Under the pieces are notes generated by a model. It was given only the letters and a program-made list of their open reading frames with translations, did no database searches and was not told where the DNA came from. Made by a program: the position numbers and the translations under genes. Positions 6,518-9,158 of a stretch of 9,158 nucleotides of DNA are shown piece after piece. Origin of the DNA: Methanosarcina sp. (lineage in GTDB: Archaea > Halobacteriota > Methanosarcinia > Methanosarcinales > Methanosarcinaceae); the NCBI GenBank assembly GCA_017883485.1, contig JADGNM010000081.1, positions 1 to 9,158 on the forward strand, in the 5' to 3' direction. The number at the start of each line of letters is the position of its first letter. The first letter of the stretch is position 1.

Positions 6518-7819
6518 ATGGTATTCAAAAACATAGTCTGTCCTGTATGTGGGGCAGCATGCGACGATATTCAGGTCGAACTCGGAGATGGAACAATTGA
6601 GGCTAAAAATGCTTGCAAGATGGGAAATGCCAAGTTTAAGGAGCTTTTAAGTTCCCACAGGATCAGGCAGCCCCTTATAAAAAACGGCGGAAAATTGACT
6701 CAGGCAGCCTGGGACGAAGCCCTTGAAAAAGCCGCTGATATTCTTATTTCTGCAAAACGCCCCCTGCTTTTCCTGGGCAGCGAGACCTCCTGCGAAGCGC
6801 ATGAAGTCGGGCTAAAGATAGGGGAATACCTGGGTGCAATTGTTGATTCCAATTCTACGATCTGTCACGGCCCAACAGCCATGGGAATTCAGGAAGCCGG
6901 AAAAGTAGGTGCAACAGAAGGGCAGAAGAAAAATAGAAGCGATCTCATAATTTACTGGGGAACCAATCCTCTTGAATCCATGCCCAGGCAAATGTCCAGG
7001 TATGGGGTATTTCCTCGGGGTTACTGGACAAAACGCGGGCGTTTCGACAGGACTGTTATCACTGTTGACCCACGAAAAACTCCGACTACCGAAGCTTCCG
7101 ACCTGCACGTGCAGCTCAAGCCAAATTCCGATTATGAATTGATCGGTGCACTTCTTACGCTCCTTCATGGAAAGACTCCCCACCCGTCAGTGGAAGAGAT
7201 CACAGGAATTCCTATTCCAGTAATGGAAGAGATGCTCGATCTGATGAAGAACTGCAACTTCGGTGCCATTTCAGTAGGTTTAGGGCTTTCTTCTTCAATT
7301 GGGAAGCACAGGAACGCAGAAATTGCCATGAACCTTGTAAAGGAACTGAACAATTACACCAAATTCACCCTCGGAGCCCTCCGTGGCCACTGCAACGTTG
7401 CAGGCTTTAACCAGGTAGCCTCCTATATGTATGGCTTCCCCTTCGGGCTTGACTTTTCACGAGGTTATCCGCGTTACAACCCGGGAGAATTTACAGCAGT
7501 GGACGTGCTTCGCGAAAAGGATGTGGATGCAGCCCTTGTAATGTGCGCTGACCTGGTAAGCCATATACCCGCGGACTGCGCGGCCTACCTTGCCGAGATC
7601 CCCATGGTCTGCCTTGACATTGCTCCATGCCCGACTACTATTACGTCAGATGTCGTGCTCCCGGGAGTCATTGATGCTATGGAATGCGACGGGACTTTCT
7701 ACAGGCTCGACGACGTGCCAGTGCATTTTGAACCTTTTATGGGCTCGCCTTTCGAGTTCACAAAGAGCAACGAAGATACCTTAAAGCAGCTATTTGAGAA
7801 GATTAAAGCAAGGAAGTAA
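6518..7819 (+). CDS. fmdB: FmdB, catalytic molybdopterin subunit of formylmethanofuran dehydrogenase
   Basis: This 433-aa formate dehydrogenase-like subunit reduces CO2 to formate, or the reverse, at a bis-pterin molybdenum site in the cytoplasm. The N-terminal motif C8-x2-C11-x3-C15...C33 (CPVCGAACDD...ACKMG) binds one 4Fe-4S cluster. NSTICHGP supplies C116, the expected Mo ligand (Cys, not selenocysteine), followed by H117. LGALRGHCNVAG supplies R289, the expected active-site arginine. The pterin-binding barrel is missing because it is FmdD. I start at ATG 6518 because GGAGGG (6504-6509) is 8 nt upstream. The GTG at 6512, which overlaps the fmdD stop, is too close to that site. The Mo rather than W assignment rests on operon order (EFACDB) and is not decided by residues seen here. 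Confidence 0.95.
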   Translation: MVFKNIVCPVCGAACDDIQVELGDGTIEAKNACKMGNAKFKELLSSHRIRQPLIKNGGKLTQAAWDEALEKAADILISAKRPLLFLGSETSCEAHEVGLKIGEYLGAIVDSNSTICHGPTAMGIQEAGKVGATEGQKKNRSDLIIYWGTNPLESMPRQMSRYGVFPRGYWTKRGRFDRTVITVDPRKTPTTEASDLHVQLKPNSDYELIGALLTLLHGKTPHPSVEEITGIPIPVMEEMLDLMKNCNFGAISVGLGLSSSIGKHRNAEIAMNLVKELNNYTKFTLGALRGHCNVAGFNQVASYMYGFPFGLDFSRGYPRYNPGEFTAVDVLREKDVDAALVMCADLVSHIPADCAAYLAEIPMVCLDIAPCPTTITSDVVLPGVIDAMECDGTFYRLDDVPVHFEPFMGSPFEFTKSNEDTLKQLFEKIKARK

Positions 7820-7875
7820 ATTCTGTCAGGTTTTGTTTTTTCCTTTCTGCACCAGAGAAGAAAAAGCAATAAAAC

Positions 7876-7903
7876 GAGGGGGCAAATCTCCCTCTCTGTT
7901 TTT
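7876..7903 (+). terminator. Terminator of the fmd operon
   Basis: GAGGGGG (7876-7882) pairs with CTCCCTC (7888-7894; one G-T wobble) around a CAAAT loop, followed by TCTG and five T residues. It sits 57 bases after the fmdB stop. The T-rich GTTTTGTTTTTTCC just after the stop (about 7830-7844) could itself stop archaeal RNA polymerase, so termination may happen at both sites. Confidence 0.65.
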
Positions 7904-7985
7904 GAAAAAGTGATGTATGACATTTCATGCATTCCAATCCTGCACCTTTAACCGTGTTCGGTCTTTCTGAAATTTACTTTTCTCT

Positions 7986-8022
7986 CTGCAGTACTGATGC
8001 AGCTTTTTCTGCAGCGTTGCAG
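7986..8022. repeat. Two consecutive stem-loops with identical stems
   Basis: CTGCA (7986-7990)/TGCAG (7998-8002) and CTGCA (8009-8013)/TGCAG (8018-8022) form two 5-bp hairpins with loops of 7 and 4 nt, separated by GCTTTTT-type spacer sequence. All four arms are compatible, so they may also pair with each other. The function is unknown; they may belong to the 3' end region of the fmd transcript. Confidence 0.4.
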
Positions 8023-8090
8023 CCGAAGTAAGCATTAAGGACACTTTTTTAAATTTTTTCCTTGAGCGCATATGCCTAAAAATAATATTA

Positions 8091-8110
8091 TTAAAAAATT
8101 CGTTTTTTAA
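8091..8110. terminator. A/T-rich stem-loop with TTCG loop
   Basis: TTAAAAAA (8091-8098) and TTTTTTAA (8103-8110) form a perfect 8-bp stem closed by TTCG. T-tracts at 8045-8050 and 8054-8059 lie just upstream. In either direction the transcript would end in a U-run, so a terminator is plausible, but no gene points into it from the right. Confidence 0.35.
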
Positions 8111-8112
8111 AG

Positions 8113-8162
8113 TGCGCAAGTATAATTATAAATTAATTTAAAAAGCATATTATACTTGGGCA
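8113..8162. repeat. 50-bp inverted repeat upstream of the secreted-protein gene
   Basis: The arm TGCGCAAGTATAAT (8113-8126) matches the reverse complement of ATTATACTTGGGCA (8149-8162) at 13 of 14 positions, with 10 innermost bases perfect, around a 22-nt AT-rich spacer. The spacer contains the palindrome TAAATTAATTTA (8129-8140). It may be an operator, a cruciform or the remnant of a small mobile element; the sequence alone does not decide. Confidence 0.5.
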
Positions 8163-8214
8163 GCATATCGAGTAAAGCTTATGGGTTAAGCTATGAAGCC
8201 GGTAGCACCAAACG

Positions 8215-8260
8215 TCAAACTATATAATTATGCTACTTTGCATGAACTCACAAGTGCTTG
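8215..8260 (+). promoter_or_regulatory. Probable promoter of the downstream secreted-protein gene
   Basis: TATATAATTA at 8221-8230 is a good archaeal TATA box, preceded by an A-rich stretch. Transcription would begin near 8250-8256, leaving a leader of about 55 nt before the ATG at 8309. No strong ribosome site precedes that ATG. Confidence 0.45.
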
Positions 8261-8308
8261 ATTTTGAGATTAAGTGTGTAAGTCCTGATTACTTTCGGAT
8301 CTGGTATA

Positions 8309-9085
8309 ATGGTTAAGAAAAGCAAAATTCTGATACTTACGTTATTTTTGATGCTTGTATCATTTTTTTATTTTTTACCAACTGGTTCTGCAAATGAAGA
8401 TAATAAACAATCAAATAATTCTGAGATTATTGACGAGATTAAAAAGAATCCGCAGTTTATAACTAGCAGAGGTTCATTTCCCGAAACAGCAAATGATGAT
8501 GAAATAGTGGATTTCTCTTCAGATCCGGTTTATAAATGTTGGAGTAATATGACAGAAATAAACCAATTTTTTAACGAATATGAGGATCTTGTAATTGGTT
8601 TTGATCATGCGGGTAGGGGTTATTTAGTAGTTGAATTGGAGTCTGATTTTTCAGAAAAAGTAAATGAGACAACAATTGATGAAATATATCAAATAATAGA
8701 TGACTACTGTGAACAGGAGGGTGTAGGTGAAGTACCTGTGGTCTTCATGTGGTCACACATAACTGAAGATCTTCCATTACCGGATTATGGTCCTGAGTCT
8801 TTTGAAGAAGCTAAGAAGCTGTTTCCAGAAGGGCTCATAACAACTCGGGGAACGATGCCTGAAATTCACCAGGAAGAAGAAAAAAGGGAATGGATAGATT
8901 TACTTGCCAAAGCTAAGCATTCACTTCCTCGCGCTACAATTGAACCATATTTTGCTGCATTTGGTGGTCCTGTTAATAGTTTTGGAATCGACATTAATGG
9001 ATATTTAATAGCAGGTTTCGAGCCACCCACTCAGAAAAAAGTGAATGAGTCAGTAATTGGTCAACTACCCCTCCCTGCCCGCTGA
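8309..9085 (+). CDS. Secreted, internally duplicated protein of unknown function, 3' end disrupted
   Basis: The readable frame gives 258 aa. A signal peptide is clear: basic residues 3-6, hydrophobic 7-24, and a likely cleavage after GSA at 28. The mature part contains two related units. Unit 1 (about 50-130) has ITSRGSFPE, then GFDHAGRGYLVVELES and KVNETTIDEI. Unit 2 (about 176-250) has ITTRGTMPE, then GIDINGYLIAGFEP and KVNESVI. I do not recognise the family; an exported or cell-surface role is inferred from the signal peptide. The last eight codons and stop come from a 64-bp insertion. Removing 9059-9122 joins VNESVI to DQITDWSLRKSV, which continues the unit-1 match (VNETTIDEIYQ) and stays open to the window end. 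The gene is therefore probably a disrupted copy of a longer one. It is AT-richer than the fmd genes. Confidence 0.7.
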   Translation: MVKKSKILILTLFLMLVSFFYFLPTGSANEDNKQSNNSEIIDEIKKNPQFITSRGSFPETANDDEIVDFSSDPVYKCWSNMTEINQFFNEYEDLVIGFDHAGRGYLVVELESDFSEKVNETTIDEIYQIIDDYCEQEGVGEVPVVFMWSHITEDLPLPDYGPESFEEAKKLFPEGLITTRGTMPEIHQEEEKREWIDLLAKAKHSLPRATIEPYFAAFGGPVNSFGIDINGYLIAGFEPPTQKKVNESVIGQLPLPAR

Positions 9086-9123
9086 TGCGGTCGAGGAAGG
9101 GGCTTGAAAAAGAGCCCTTGTTG
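9060..9123 (-). mobile_element. 64-bp palindromic insertion resembling an IS200/IS605-type end
   Basis: The insert interrupts the preceding gene; its edges can slide by 3 nt because TTG occurs at both borders (9057-9059 and 9121-9123). GGTCAAC (9059-9065) and GTTGACC (9120-9126) are inverted copies at the edges. Inside, CCCCT/AGGGG (9068-9072, 9098-9102), CCT/AGG and CCGC/GCGG make an imperfect hairpin with a TGAT loop. GGGCT/AGCCC (9100-9104, 9113-9117) makes an overlapping alternative one. Read on the minus strand it ends in GGAGGGGTAGTTGAC, like the right ends of IS605/IS1341-type elements that encode TnpB guide-RNA scaffolds. No transposase is present, so it would be a non-autonomous derivative. 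The structure is seen; the family is recognised by resemblance only. Confidence 0.55.
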
Positions 9124-9158
9124 ACCAGATCACCGACTGGAGTTTAAGAAAATCGGTA

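Larger units (their letters stand above)
7820..8308. other. Intergenic region rich in stem-loops, no gene
   Basis: These 489 bases hold no supportable gene. In order they contain a T-rich tract just after the fmdB stop, a terminator hairpin (7876-7903), two CTGCA/TGCAG stem-loops (7986-8022), an A/T stem-loop (8091-8110), a long inverted repeat (8113-8162), a small stem-loop (AGCTTA/TAAGCT, 8176-8192) and the promoter of the downstream gene. A 64-codon minus-strand frame starting with TTG at 8119 lacks a ribosome site and reads as low-complexity Lys-rich sequence. Confidence 0.6.

Noticed and set aside
7925..8119. Minus-strand frame of 64 codons in the intergenic region after fmdB
   Set aside because: It begins with TTG, has no ribosome site, overlaps hairpins, and encodes a low-complexity Lys/Arg-rich product.
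8193..8261. Plus-strand 22-codon frame (MKPVAPNVKLYNYATL...) before the secreted-protein gene
   Set aside because: It overlaps the probable TATA box of the next gene and has no ribosome site.
9059..9126. CRISPR repeat or tRNA fragment as an explanation for the hairpin-rich insert
   Set aside because: There is only one copy with no spacer array, and no cloverleaf or T-loop sequence can be drawn.

Overview
The window is archaeal and almost certainly from a Methanosarcina-type methanogen. The core is one complete six-gene operon in the order fmdE-fmdF-fmdA-fmdC-fmdD-fmdB (about 1862 to 7819, all + strand). It encodes molybdenum-type formylmethanofuran dehydrogenase, and this order, with an eight-cluster polyferredoxin as second gene, is the one described from Methanosarcina barkeri. 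AT-rich TATA-type promoters, GAGGTGA-type ribosome sites inside the operon and an archaeal type IV pilin-like gene upstream fit that assignment. I cannot name the species.

Layout: 1-391 has no convincing gene but holds a strong 13-bp hairpin and archaeal TATA-like motifs. 497-1171 encodes a type IV pilin-like protein with an archaeal class III signal/transmembrane segment. 1172-1858 is a long intergenic region with a 16-bp palindrome, a hairpin followed by a T-run, three tandem 19-bp repeats, a good TATA box (1708-1715) and a structured leader of roughly 120 nt before fmdE. 1862-7819 is the operon, with genes abutting or 2-18 nt apart. 7820-8308 holds a terminator hairpin, paired CTGCA/TGCAG hairpins, an A/T-rich stem-loop and a long inverted repeat, then a promoter. 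8309 onward is an AT-rich gene for a secreted, internally duplicated protein of unknown function. Its 3' part is interrupted by a 64-bp palindromic insertion, and the window ends inside the displaced reading frame.

How the genes work together: FmdB (molybdopterin active site and one 4Fe-4S cluster) and FmdD (molybdopterin-binding barrel) form the CO2/formate redox site. FmdA is the dinuclear-metal hydrolase that condenses formate with methanofuran. FmdC is the beta-helical scaffold protein. FmdF carries electrons through eight clusters, one of which has Asp in place of a Cys. FmdE is a co-transcribed protein with a C-terminal zinc-ribbon-like motif whose role is not settled. The complex works in either direction: CO2 reduction in hydrogenotrophic growth, or formyl oxidation during methylotrophic growth.

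I do not see an undescribed enzymatic system. The most interesting items outside the operon are the small insertion in the downstream gene, which resembles an IS200/IS605-type end, the tandem 19-bp repeats upstream of fmdE, and the Asp substitution in FmdF.
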